A DNA stretch of 64,000 nucleotides from Kappaphycus alvarezii (taxonomy: Eukaryota > Rhodophyta > Florideophyceae > Gigartinales > Solieriaceae), in contig NADL03000675.1 of assembly GCA_002205965.3 (NCBI GenBank), forward strand, positions 806,001-870,000, read 5' to 3'. The notes under the pieces are model-generated. The model did no database searches and was not told the origin of the DNA. It saw nothing but the letters and a program-made list of their open reading frames with translations. Below are positions 45,101 through 57,195 of the stretch, piece by piece; position 1 is the first letter of the stretch; each line of letters starts with the position of its first letter. The position numbers were made by a program, and so were the translations under genes.

Positions 45101-47220
45101 TTGGCTTGGTGTAGCTTATTCTGTTTTTGGTAGGATATAAGCGACGTCACACCTGCGACGGAGAAACAAAAGAGGGAGGCACAAGAAAGAAGTAAAAACA
45201 GAATCACTGACTACCACAGTCACACATATCGTCTCGTTTACCACGTAGGGTACGCCTACTGACTCATTGAGTGATGAGCCTCAGTACAGTTTTGTTTTAC
45301 ACTACGTACTTAACCAGCAATACGCTCTGGGATTATTCAGATCCCCGTCTGACCGACAGTCAGCGGAAGACCCCATGTTCCAACAGTTACTTCCGCGTCA
45401 CCTCAATTGTGACTTTAGTGACTGCAATTGTGACCATAACAATGAATAAAGGGCTCGCAATCGATTTTGCGAAGCTTAAACTCAATTTCGAGAGCTGCAC
45501 AAATTGTAACAGCAGTTTTGGCTCCACCAATGCTGCAAGGACATCTTGGATCTACGATCTGATTTGGATCGCATTGATTATCAAGAATGTCGGAAAGGAC
45601 CCCATGCGAGGAAACGTAACTTGGTTGTTTTGTTGCTTGCCGGAGCCTGCCCTAAAAAAGAGCTACCAGGCTTCGAGACGTTTCCACTAAATTTCAGGCG
45701 AGCGGCGGCCGCACGAGCTTTCTTGTTTTTCGTGAAGACACTCGGCGTCTTGCACTCATCGTTGCCCCTGTAGTGTCCTAATTTGTGCCAATCATAAAAT
45801 CTCTGGTTCTGAATACCCTGGCTCCTATTGAATATGTCTCAGTTGAAATTCGAACGCGTGTCCCGATATACAGCCGTTGAGCGCTTTTGACCCCGAGACA
45901 CCCGTGGTGCCCGATCAATGTTGTCAGAACCCTAAGCGATAGCCTTTTGGTGGCTTTTTCAGGCAAGAAGCGATTGAAACTTTCTGTTCACAAGGGATTG
46001 AACCTCTTTAATGGAAATAGAAGGAGAATACATAGACGTAGCGGTCGTAAAATTGCGGAGGACGAAAACAGCACCGTCCAAACTCAAGCAGCAAGTGTGC
46101 ACTTCTGATAGGAACATCTCAGCAATGCTGACGGCCTGCGAAGGCTAATATTCAGCTTGCACCTCTTGAAAAAGGGAGTTAAGTTGATTTTGTACGGCGG
46201 AAATGGAAATTCGGAGCATGAAGAAGTCTCGATAAATCATCGTGCCAACCATATCGACGTAAAGTTGATTCTCTGACTCCAACTCCGAGATAATCTTCTT
46301 CAGCTCGGTCATTCCTAAACTCCCTTAATTCTTATCTCTTGACTCAGTGTGAGCAATGAGCTGAAGCGTTGCATTCGTTAGGGTAGCTTCCTCCAAAATT
46401 GCGTTGTTGAGAAGAGTAATTGCATGGACTTCTCCGATTTCCGAAGAAGGCGATGCTTACGAGTGTAGGAGATCCTTAGCAAGTAGATCACGGAAGCAAG
46501 AGACGAAGTTAGAAAGCTTCTCATTCTTTTCGTGACTGAAATCCGTAACCTTCTGGTTAAAAGATATCAAAAATGGAGCTATGGTAATCGGTGGGTCAAA
46601 TGCAACGATTTTCACTATCTGAAGGGCAGCTTTGCCTGGATTATCTATCTGCATTATTCCATTCTACATTTTTTCGTTCAGAATCCCTTTATAATTCACC
46701 GATTTATTCTATTTCTTTAAGACAATTGAATAATTTATCGAATCTCTGAATCTCCGGGGTTTGAAGAAGAACTGCAAATGTATTTTGTTATTGGCGTGTC
46801 TCTGCTACTTCATTGCCGGCAATTTTGGTGTATCCATAAGCATTAGTTGAAATAGTAAAGACATTAAAGATAATCTCATCTCTCATAAAAGCTTGTATAG
46901 TCCCTTATTTTTCCTTGAGAACAACTAAAGTGAAGGGTCAACCTCCAAGGAATCAACTAACCTCAGCAGAGTCGTTTTGGAGGAGACCTGAACAGTACTA
47001 TCCCGCCCTCGGACACTACTGTGCCAGAAGTCCCTTCTAGTATAGCCCCGAAAATGACCTTGCAACCGAGTAACTATCATCTGCCGAAAACCACGCCATT
47101 CCTGTTTCAGGCGGTCAACATATCGGAGATGACGGACAGAAGGCGATCTATTTCCAGCCAATTTCAAATGAATGGAGCTCTCCGGCTCTATTTCGCAGAA
47201 CGTGTATGAATCTATCAAGC
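42180..47220 (-). mobile_element. Ty1/copia fossil A (gag, integrase, RT parts)
   Basis: Read on the minus strand, right to left: gag-like segments near 46.3-46.7 kb (IAPFLISFNQKVTDFS; GEVHAITLLNN), an integrase core near 44.1 kb (FFSQKFFDALRYFGIKFEP) and a copia reverse transcriptase at 42.3-42.65 kb (KIFKAAYGLVESGRLWQLFF). Order and motifs are those of Pseudoviridae-type LTR elements. It is broken, with many breaks, and ends abruptly at about 42,180 beside the mariner. No terminal repeats were recognised. It looks old. Confidence 0.7.
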
Positions 47221-48850
47221 TTCATGGGATCGATGCCCGATAGTTGGGCTTTTTAAATGCTCAGAAGGTCGATTTATTTATTCACTGCTTCGTTTGTGTT
47301 GCTCGAATTTTTTTATTCGAGAACTGCTAAGAATCGATGCATTATCAGGAGATGGTCAGCGTCGTACTATGTAAGGAACTCAGTGACGCAAGGAAGCTCA
47401 ATGGCAAAGTTTCTTTGGAGAAACCTCGTCTTAGCAGCTATATGTGAGGCATGAACGTTAAAGATATCTTCTTCGAGCTGAAAAATGGTGAGTCATGTCA
47501 AGGAGATATTTACACAGGGTTCCCGAGACTTCAATACTGATGCCCACAATATAGGATACCATGGGAAGGCAGTTGCATACTTCCAAGCTTGGTCGCAATT
47601 TAAGATCTAAATTAATACTTCACAAGGATTATCTTACAACAAATTCGCGAGAAATCTGCACGAGTCCATCCTGAATCTCCATCAACTTGAACTGCCCGTT
47701 GGCACAAATGGTTCCAATTCGAGAAATCTCACCGGGATAACAGTGAAGGAAGAAGACTATGCGACGCACCTAACTCGATTTAGTTGAAACTTCAGGCAAA
47801 ACAGTTGTCATCATCATCGCCGCAACAACTATAATCATGGCCAAAACTGAGGGCAAAAATATGCGAAGCTCGTCTTAAACTCCAAGCATAAGCGAGAAGT
47901 CTCACTATGGCGATTCTCGGAAATGTGACGCACCGGATTGCACTCCAGAGCTCCGATGAGCGCAGGATACACCTGCAGCTTTTTCAAAGAATCGCTTGCA
48001 TCTAGGTGAGTCCTCAGTTCAGATTCTCTCTGATTTCATGAATGGCGAAGAATTAATGTGAAGAAAAATTCCACAGAAGAAACTATAGAGAGCACTTTCG
48101 TCAAGAACGAATTTTCAGAGCTTGACGCTATGCAATAGCTCCTTTGTCACGAAGAAAAAGACCATAATGGCGATTTTAAGTGTTTCAATCACTTCTCAGA
48201 AACCTGCAGGCGTGGAAAGCGGCAGGCTACAACATTAGAACCAAGAATATTGTCTTTTTCTGCATTTAAACATATATCCTATCTTTTACCCCGTATGAGG
48301 TTGGTATTTATGAAGATAACGCTCGATGCACATTGAGATTACGGGCAGGAAGATTTTTGAATATTTATGATGGACAAATTGGTCTCCAATCCCGGGAAAG
48401 AAGTAGTGAATTGCTATCCATTTGGGTTCATCGTATAATTTAGCCCATAAATCAACCGTATACTCAATTCCCTAAGAATCAAAAAAAAAGTAGTAAATTT
48501 AACTCCCAAAACATATTATGCCTCGCAGGAGCCTCTGATACCTCCTTTGGCTATATCTCATTGTCGCATAAAACCCAATTGGAGCCCCCAAATGCTTTTC
48601 ACCTTTGACATCGTAGATGTCGCTATCCCAGTACTCCTATGAATGGGAGTCATGAAAAGATAGACTCTTACTCCCTAAATATTATCAACCAGATCCCCCT
48701 CTCGCGAACAGCATCAATTGGATGACAGACGCGTAGAATGCATAGATCAGTGTTTTTTACCAATTTCGAGCCTCGTTATAAATCATTTTATTTTCACGTC
48801 TTCTTTCACTCCGCATCCAAAATATATATTACAAAGGCAAAGCCGATAAA
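47221..48850. other. Probable copia debris, orientation unclear
   Basis: Short fragments on both strands have the composition of the surrounding copia fossils, and no host gene is seen. A weak gag-like reading on the + strand (47.5-48.2 kb) suggests another inverted piece. Confidence 0.3.
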
Positions 48851-48889
48851 TTTGTCATAGCACTCCACAGCACTTTATCCGTAACTTCT

Positions 48890-51800
48890 TTGTCAGGTTC
48901 CCCGTTCAGTACAGAGAGGAATTACTCCACCATCGGGGTCGGTGCTGGCTCGCTATTGCCCATTCCAAACTTTGGTAGGAATCCTTCTGTATATGCTGTC
49001 TGGGACAAGTGCACGTGATTCATCTTCCCATCTGTACTACGGCTCCATTGTAGACGCACATCAGGGAACCAGGTCACGTCGCTATTCTCTCGGATTTTGT
49101 ATAACTACTTAAGCTGCTCAACAATCCGTTTCTGCTCCACCAAAGTCCCCGAGATTATCAGCAGATCATCGATATAAACTGGAGTGAAAGCAAATATGAA
49201 CCAATCTTCAGCTGAAAGATACATGATGCGCTCAGGAGTTCTCGGAATCCTATATTGTACAATTCATCGCATAGATCCTCATGCCATGCAAGATGTCCTT
49301 GCTTCAGTCCGTGCAGCGAACTTCCAAATTCGACAGAGGAATCAGGGAATACCTTGACGGGACCACACTCACACGTCCTCCTCCAATACTCCGTTCAAGA
49401 AGGCCTTTTTGACATCGACTTGGGAAACAAGCATTCAGAGACAGACAGCGATGTACAGAAATATGCGAACCAAAAAAAATTGTACGACAGGTGCGTACGT
49501 TTCAAAGTAATCCTTCCCAAAGCATTGATGATTGCCGCTTGCGAAGATTCAGGCTTTGAACCTCTCAACCTGATTAAGAGCGTCAATTTGACTTTGAGGA
49601 TGATGTGAGTTGGCAACTGTTTTTCATTGGAATCACGACCTTGATCCCACGTATCGTTCTCTTCGATGGAGTCAAACTCATTCCTCGATAGCCTTCTCCC
49701 ATATCTCCTGCTCATTGAAAGTGGCATTAAAGTCATCTGAGACTGTATGGTCATCACTCGTCGTTATTTCAACGTGATCAGAGGTGACAGCCTCGTATGC
49801 AGACGTTCCGCCTGTTACATACCTCTATTGTGGCTTCCGATTACGTTGAGGGTAACGATGGGACCGCTGCGAATTCTCAGTTGTTTTGCCGCTGTGAGTA
49901 CCATCGAATTTTACGTGCCGAGACTCCACTGTTGACGGTTTTTCATCCTCCATAGTAACTAGCACTCTGTAAACTCCGTGATCTATAATTTCGACCAGAA
50001 CTCGTTCCCGAGCTCTATGTTCTAGTTTTGAACCATTCGGGAGGCAAAACATAAATATCAGATAGCCAAACACACGAGCGTACTTTACCGATGACCGCTG
50101 ACCGTGTAGTATCCGGAACAGAAGAATGCCAGCTGCTGAGTTTGGAACTCTGTTTAGTACGAAGACCTTATTATTCGTTGCAAATGGCCACAAACATGTG
50201 GGAAGGTCAGCCTGGATGAGCATATATCTCGCAGCATATGCAAGAGTTCGGTTGATTTCTGGTGTGTACGGGGTAGAAAAAGACTTGGCCGTCTCCCTCC
50301 GAAGATGTAGCGAAGACTCTGATATTCTTTGCCCATGTCAGAGTGCGTCTCTTTGATGACTGTCCATTCTTCGGAGAACTGTGATTCACTTTGAGAGTTT
50401 ACTTTCAACTTGCTCATTTTTTACCTCATTGTCCTCCTGAATACTGCAAAGAACTCCTTAAACACCGTGGGTAGACCTCCTTTTGCGCGTCATGAATCCA
50501 ATAAAAGAATACATGTAATTGTCATACTGGAAGGTAGCCACATATCTATATCCATCTGCATACGAAGGTTTCAGTGGACCACCAATATTAGAAAGTTCGA
50601 CATCGCCAATATTCTTCGATCGTCGGAATTTCCCTTTGAACAGAAGCTTATGGGGTTCCCTAATCGACAGTCTCGGCAAACTGATTCAATTTTAACAATG
50701 TCAGGAACAGCATGTGTATGCTTGTGGACATTCTGGAGATCGGTTGTATTCATGTGAGCAAGCCGACGATGACACAGCTCCGCATCGTTCCCAGTAGAGG
50801 TTTCTGTGGATATTTAGTTTGCTACAGTCGTGGCATCGAGAAGCGCATAAATTCCAGTTGCGTTATCTCAGAAGCCGTACCCAACAAGAATATCGTCCGT
50901 TGGATAACGCAGTACAAAATTGTATTTTCGGAACTCGGAGAAAATTCCATTCTCTGTTAGCTTCCCGACGAACACAAGATTGTATCCAAGGCCAGGTATG
51001 TGCATTACTGATGAAAACTGAACAAATGTGTGGTCAGACTCCACTACTACCTCTCGCATCCTCGAAGAGACAACAGTCCATTTGTCAGCGAGAGTAACCG
51101 TGCGCTCATCGCAAACCTGAATGGATCTGAGAACAAATGAAGCTTCTGATTGGAACACGTGAGAGGTAGCTCCGCTGTCGTGAAACGTGTTGTAACCTTT
51201 CGTAGGTAGAACTGCAGTGAACTCCTCCGTCGTCTATTTCGTAGTACGGTTGCTGGCACCTGCGAGATCGGACTTTTTCTTTTCTCCCCCATTTGAACTA
51301 CCTGAAGATCTGTTCTGCGTTCGTGCTAAGACCTCATTTGCATCCATCATACGTTCCTTCATTTTTCCAGCCAACTTATTGTTATGGTTGTCCGGGTGCA
51401 TGTAGTAAATTGGCCTCGGTGTGTCTTTTCCTACCACAGAACTCACATTTTGAAAACTGTCTACCAGATGAGATTCCTAGTCTTCCGGATTGAAAGGCAG
51501 CCGCAAGAGCACCAGTGACGGCATCTACGTCAACTGAATCTTCGGTACTGCTACTGTCATCAACTTTTCGGGGGTTCGATGTATATCCGCGCTTTTTTTT
51601 CCGTCCGCGATTGCGATGAGGTTTGGACTCTGAGAAACTCCTAGCGTTATACTCATCGATGAGAGTTGTAGAGACATACTTCCAAGTAGGTTCCGCGGCG
51701 TCTTTAGTTCGAAACGCTGCCGCAAAAGTTTTCAGTGCGCAAGCGGGTTCGATGGATGCAAGGCACACCGCCGCCTTGTGAGTTTCGGGTATCAAGGCTT

Positions 51801-51900
51801 CCTTGCCCATGAACTCAAATTGGCTGAAGAGAACAGTGTACTCGTCAACGTCCTTGGCCATATCTTGATTATCGTAGCGCATCCGGAATAATTGTGTCTG
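48890..51900 (-). mobile_element. Ty1/copia fossil B, nearly full pol order
   Basis: On the minus strand from right to left: UBN2-like gag (YDNQDMAKDVDEYTVLFSQF) with a zinc-knuckle region (CEFCGRKRH) at 51.4-51.9 kb, a protease/pre-integrase stretch (VMHIPGLGYNLVFVGKL) near 51.0 kb, integrase N-terminus and core at 50.1-50.7 kb, integrase C-terminus (HVKFDGTHSG) near 49.9 kb, and the RT start (ENDTWDQG) near 49.7 kb to 48.9 kb. It is broken, with many breaks. Its RT end is repeated in inverted orientation at 51.9-52.0 kb (fossil C). Confidence 0.75.
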
Positions 51901-52960
51901 CAATGGAGCCGTAGTACAGATGGGAAGGTGAATCACGTGCACTTGTCCCAGACAGCAGATACAGAAGGAGTCCTGCGAAAGTTTGGAATGAGCAATGGCA
52001 AGCCAACGCTTACCCCAATGCTGGGGTCATTTCTCTCTGGACTGAACGCGGAACCTGGCAAATAAATTATGGATGTGAAGTGCTACGAGCAAATTATCGG
52101 CCTCCTTCTGTATTTGGCACTTCGCCCTCGCCCGGAAATACTCATGGCCGTTCTAATAGTGCCCCGCTTCTAAAAATCCCCAACTTATTTCTGTTATAAG
52201 GCCGCAAAGAGCATTCTGCGATACCTGGACGGGAAAATGAAACTAGGTCTGGCATAAGAGTCTGGAGGAGGCGAGTTGGTCATGTACGTGGACTCGGACT
52301 ATGCTTGTGACACAGAGGATCGAAAGTTGATGAGTTCTTTACTCGCAAAGATTTCGAATGCAACGGTTTACTGGGGTGCTCGAAAGTCGAATGCTGTAGC
52401 TCTCTCTACTAGTGAGGCAGGGTACTGCGCCATGTCCGTTCCTGCACAAGACTCGGTATGCATTCGAAAGTGTCTAGAAGAGGCTAGGGTATCCATGTAG
52501 GATCCTACGTCCCTCAAGTCGGATAATGTCTGCAATCTCTTAGGCCAAGTGAGAACGGATCCCGTTTGCAAGGGCGAATCATATTGATGTCCGCGTGCAT
52601 TATATCCGATATTTGGTGGCCTGTAAAGAAGTTCGTGTCAAGTACATCCTATCGGAGGAGAACTAGGCGGACATGTTGACCACTCCGTTGGGAAGAATCA
52701 GATTTAGTGACATCCTAAGTCGCATTGGACTTCGGGATGCAGTCAAGGAGGAGTGTTAATGTGTGTGGAGTACATTAGGTTCGAGTGCACCGAGCCATGC
52801 GCGAGTACACACAGGAGTAGTGTTTGATTGTTTTAGAATAAGTTTTTGATAAGCTTACAGTTTGAGCAGGGCACGTAACCACTGTACCTCCTGAATCTGC
52901 CTACGGTAACCTACATTAGATGCAAATTTACTTACAGTAGAGGAATGTCGGGTTTACAGA
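51900..52960 (+). mobile_element. Ty1/copia fossil C: RT end, RNase H and probable 3' LTR start
   Basis: On the + strand: RT C-terminus (VHLSQTADTEGVLRKFGMSN), the AAKSILRYLDGKMKLGL block, and copia RNase H (MYVDSDYACDTEDRK ... KSNAVALSTSEAGYCAM) at 52,280-52,500. A purine tract near 52,745 is followed by TGTTAATGTG at about 52,756, where a 3' LTR would begin. It is the same family as fossil B and is joined to it head-on near 51.9 kb. Broken. Confidence 0.7.
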
Positions 52961-53199
52961 TACTATGGTTAGTCACCGCCGGCATCATCGGTTAGGGTTA
53001 ATGGAATTCAGAGCAGAGGTTGACTTGCCCAGAATTCCCTCTGAAATATTATCAGTAGAGCATCTTGAGTGCATGATCCGCGTTGAGTTAAGTCAAGACA
53101 CAATTCGAACTCATTCAACCCTGTTACGTTATGGGTTAGAGGTTTGTCTGGGCCTATTACTTGACAAGGTTGAATAACCGTGAAGCCAAATATTTGATA

Positions 53200-55300
53200 T
53201 AGAATATTGGGCACTTCTTCAATTCAACCACGTACATGAAATCGATTATAACTTCCTCGTTAAAGTTTCGGAGTAGCTTACTCAAGAATACCTTGAAAAC
53301 ATTAAGTGGCCTTCCATTCGTCTTGCAGATGGGGCCTTTTTTCAAAAAAAATCGAGAGCTTGCTCCAAAACTGTTGAAAAAACTTCGACCCGCTCGCAGA
53401 GATCCTTCATGTCCTTCAGAGATACGTGTGAGTACAGGTGAAGTTGTGAAGCGAATTATTTTGCATGTTTTCCCATGAAGCGCTAATTTATGTTATTGGC
53501 GTCATCCTAATCTCCTTTCGTTCCAAAAAGGCCCGCTGTGTCGCAAGATAGCCTTGTAGTTTGGAGACTTGACTGATGGCAACATAAAGGTGCGTTCGAT
53601 TTGCTCTACCTTCAGTAGCGTAGATTGGAAGCACGATTTTGCTATCCAATCCTTGGAAAACATCCAGTGGTATTATGAGAGCACGATGCGTATGAGAATT
53701 AACCAATTTAATTTGCTAAAGATACAATTTACAAGAAGAAGAAGACCATCGCCCTTCGAGAAGACGTAGAGCGGGATTACGATTTTATTCCCTTTCAAGT
53801 CTTCAAAAGAGAGTCTCCATATACCGAGTGCGAGCTTCGCATCTCTGCATTTTCACCATAACTGTGGTAGAATGGCTCACAATCTAAAGGCTCCGACTTG
53901 ACATTTGACGCCCATCTCTAAGGAAAACGCTACTGTAGACTTTACGCCCCCAACTGATTGGGTACAAACTCCATCCAGGATAGGATTGTGGTTGTTATGC
54001 GTAGTCATCAGTTCCGACTTAATGGTTATTTCGCTTAACAGGCTCCTTTGCCCTTGGAATGCTTGGAGCCTGGACGAAAATATCTGTCTAAATTTTCTGC
54101 TATTTCGTTCCGTTCTGTTTGTTCTTTACGACGATTTTTGGCTTCTCCGATCTTCAAAGTGGAAAACGCTCGGGCTCTGACATTTCAACTCACGGCGATC
54201 GTGGTCCTTCTTTCCACAATCCACGCAGGCTTCTTCGACGAGTTCCGACAGTACTGTTAACTTCTTCCTCTTATTATCCCGATTGGATCTGTAATTTTAG
54301 ATGTCTTTTCAATAGTTCTTCCGCTTCTTCCTGTTGAAAGCGCGAATAATAGATGATTTTCTGTTCCTTTCCCCTTTTTGACCCGCCCCACGATTACCGA
54401 ACAAAATCCTGGCCTTATGATCGGGTGAGTTCTCAAAAGATCCCTTGAGATTGTAGATTCATTTCTGTCGGTAGTCTTAGTAAAAGAGCGAAATACATTC
54501 ACGGCATCGTCAAGACTCACAATAAAACTTCGACAAGAGGATGCAATGGATTTGGCTACATATTGAGTACCACTTAACTTCTATATAATTTAAAAGATGG
54601 GCTTCGCATCTCTAAACATGGTGTTGAATCGAGCTTCTTAAATGAGAGCTTTTCGTTACGACTTGAACGATCTGCGGCTCTCAAGATCTAGAAATAAAGC
54701 TTCCTGGTACTCAAAGATATCTTCTGTACCTCTTCCAATGTAAACTTGAACGTTTTCTCAGAGCTTTTCGATCCCTCTTCTCGTTCTTCTGTCATTTCGA
54801 TGAGAAGGAGCTTGGCATTGGTTAGGAACGCTTCAGAGAGTGAGTCGTTATTAAGCAAAGTGATTTCCAGTACTTCTCCGATTTGATATTGACTCGTAGA
54901 TCCTGCTTTCATCAAGTGTTCGGCGGCGAGTCCGCGGAACCATGGCACATAACAGTTCAGTTCCCCATTATTCTGGCGTTTGCAAGAAGTCACCTTATTG
55001 AAGGAGTCAACGTGAAAACGGAGATAATAGGTTCTTGAGCGATCAAGTCCATGATTTCTTGAACAGGACTTAATTGGTCTTCCTTCTTGTAACCGATCTT
55101 CCCATGCTCTTAAGCTTCGTTGACAAGACTTTGCTGAGTTTTACGAAGACCTCGATCATACATATGACGCCTAATTCTGTGGAATACTGTCTTGTAGAAC
55201 TTTCCTTCTCCCTCCTCTGCTTCGGTTGCTATTTAGTTAACCCAACTTGCAACCTTTTCTCCTCCTGGATAGGAGGTACTGATCCAGCTCGAATACCGGA
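53200..55300 (-). mobile_element. Ty1/copia-like fossil D (gag region and downstream scraps)
   Basis: On the minus strand a gag segment (IGEVLEITLLNNDSLSEAFL) near 54.8-54.9 kb closely resembles the gag of fossil A near 46.4 kb. A zinc knuckle (CVDCGKKDHDRRELKC) follows near 54.2 kb. Further left, 53.5-53.7 kb is open but only loosely pol-like. Broken and old; the right and left limits are approximate. Confidence 0.45.
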
Positions 55301-56273
55301 AGGTTCATCATGTCTAAACCTTTCTCAAGGTCCTTCCCTGAGCTCATAACTGTGGTATGTGCGTTGTTAGCAAGGAGAGAGAGAAATAGCAGGCACAGGG
55401 AACGGGTACAAGAGCCACCGGGATACTATTGCAGTCCCTTTTTTGAGCGGTTTAATAGGGCGAGCTAGTACAGTAGAACAGTCGATTCTAGCAGTCGCGC
55501 TTTAGTATTCCAGAAGCCTCTGTTTCCTACCCCTCGATCGGGTGGTGAGGACTGCCTTATATCGCAGCTCTGAAGGCCATATGGACGTAGGTATAGCTCC
55601 ATATGAATACCAAAATCGTTGTCATTTTCGGGCCTCTCCGCACTCATCCGTTCGCCCTAAGCGGCCGGTAATTTATTGGCCCTCTGCGGTCCTACATCCA
55701 CCCGAACGGTGTACTTAAAGTAAGCTGACGGCGGTTACCCTCAAGGACATGCTGTCCGACATCACGCAGATACTAGGCTACTTACTACCAGTGTACAGCA
55801 GTTCCTCTGATTAGTGGTCCCTTCAGCCAGACCCGGCTTGCCCCTCAACGGGCCACATCACTAGAGTATCTAGCGCGGCACACAAAAGGTATTAACACCA
55901 TACTAGGTACTTTATTACCGGTAGCACGATAGAATAGTTCTGCCACCTTTCGAATACTTTTATGTGGCTCATGGTGGCCGGTGTCCTGTGGCCACAAGTT
56001 ATGGTCCCGAGAGCCATATACAGTACTTTATATGGCCACAAATTTGGAATACGAGAGCCATGTACAGTACTATGCATGGCTCTGAGCCAACAATTAGCGT
56101 GCACTGCACGCCAGTACAGTAGACGCGCCTCAAAACAGACAAATAGGGGGGTCTAAGTGCTGCTTTTTCATTTTGCTACGCATTTTGTACCAATTTGTGC
56201 GTTTTAGAAATTCGCAACTCTCTATATAGAGGCTGATCGCCTGGGGTGCGAGCCTCGACCGGCCAGAAGCCAG

Positions 56274-56316
56274 CACCCAAAACCCCAAACCCCAAACCCC
56301 AAACCCAAAACCTAAA
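56274..56316. repeat. Short CCCCAAA array (telomere-like word)
   Basis: About six near-perfect units of CCCCAAA (TTTGGGG on the other strand) with CCCAAAA and CCTAAAA variants at the end. The unit has telomere-repeat character, but the array is short and internal. Confidence 0.6.
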
Positions 56317-56382
56317 ACAGAACAACCTCAAAAGTTACTGTCCTCTTCTCTGTTGTCCTTAAGTCAGTAGTGTCCCTTGTCT

Positions 56383-56492
56383 CCTTGGACTTGCGGTGCG
56401 CATACCGAACTTCAAGGGGAAATACCCATTATACTGCAGTTATCCCTTTTCCCTTTGGACTTTCGGTGATTAGCTCGAAGTCCAAGGGGGCA
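56383..56492. repeat. Two tandem hairpin units, period about 70 bases
   Basis: Each unit has TTGGACTT near its start (56,386 and 56,456) and a complementary GAACTTCAAGG or CGAAGTCCAAGG arm about 30 bases on, followed by a GGGGA/GGGGC and AATACCC box. Each could form a stem of 10-14 pairs. The pair lies just upstream of the U1-type zinc-finger frame. Confidence 0.55.
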
Positions 56493-56505
56493 ATACCCTC
56501 AGTGA

Positions 56506-57195
56506 CTGCTATACTCTAAAAACCTTCCTAGAACTTCGGGGAATGGTTGGAGGGTAAGAAAGCCATTACGGACCCCAAGGGATCATCAAAGGTACCAGGA
56601 ACTACGTCGGAGGGAAGAAAGGGAAGGCCTCGTCAACAAATCTACCGAAGGGGAGATCTCTGCCATTGCAGCTTACCTGAGGCACTTCCTTTTTGACGAC
56701 GAGGCCGAGAAGGGGTCCGAAGAATCCGTACAAGTCTCTATCCGTGTCGAGTCTCCTTCCCAGGATTCTAGCTACTCAAGACAACCCCCTCGTTCTCCGC
56801 AGCCTTCGTCTCGTCCTTCTCACCGTACAACCGCGCTCGGTTCTTTTTCTGTAGCTACTTCCTCCCGGGCCCAGGCCCGCATTGACCTTGTCTGTACTAC
56901 AGCTTTCAAGGTTGCAACGGATCGGAAGAGAAGGGAGAGGAACATGAAGGGCAAAAGGCCTAAATTTCACTGTCGCATCTGCGACATCGAGTTTGTCAGT
57001 TCCGGGCAGAAGTCCGTCCACGAGGCTGGCGGAGAGCACCAGAGGGCAGAACAAAGGTTAAGGGAGGGCAAGGGTTCTCCGCGGTGTACCGATTGCGACA
57101 TTACTTTCGCCCAGAAGATCGACCAAGAGACCCACCGGCATAGTAACAAGCACCGGAGGAGGGTTTCCATTCTCGCCGACAAGAGACGTAATTAG
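56506..57195 (+). CDS. Protein with two U1-type C2H2 zinc fingers, start not resolved
   Basis: One + frame is open from 56,506 to the stop at 57,195 (about 229 codons). The first ATG in it is only at 56,944. Upstream, the codons read as a credible protein (EEREGLVNKSTEGEISAIAA, then Ser/Pro-rich RQPPRSPQPSSRPSHR, then FKVATDRKRRERNM), so the true start probably lies further left behind an intron or a slipped base. From 56,944 there are two fingers, C10-x2-C13-x12-H26-x5-H32 and C48-x2-C51-x12-H64-x5-H70. The x12/x5 spacing is that of U1/matrin-type fingers, which bind RNA or double-stranded RNA. It could be a host RNA-binding protein or an open frame of an unidentified repeat. Confidence 0.5.
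   Translation: MLYSKNLPRTSGNGWRVRKPLRTPRDHQRYQELRRREEREGLVNKSTEGEISAIAAYLRHFLFDDEAEKGSEESVQVSIRVESPSQDSSYSRQPPRSPQPSSRPSHRTTALGSFSVATSSRAQARIDLVCTTAFKVATDRKRRERNMKGKRPKFHCRICDIEFVSSGQKSVHEAGGEHQRAEQRLREGKGSPRCTDCDITFAQKIDQETHRHSNKHRRRVSILADKRRN

Larger units (their letters stand above)
55301..56505. other. Non-coding sequence with short repeats
   Basis: No gene is seen. GTACAGTACT words embedded in GAGCCAT(A/G) context recur at 56,012-56,035 and 56,051-56,075. A CCCCAAA array and a hairpin-forming pair follow and are listed separately. Confidence 0.4.

Noticed and set aside
53488-53706. RANRTHLYVAISQVSKL, first read as a PIF1/Helitron helicase end
   Set aside because: No Walker motifs or Rep domain nearby; the flanks are copia gag-like fossils.
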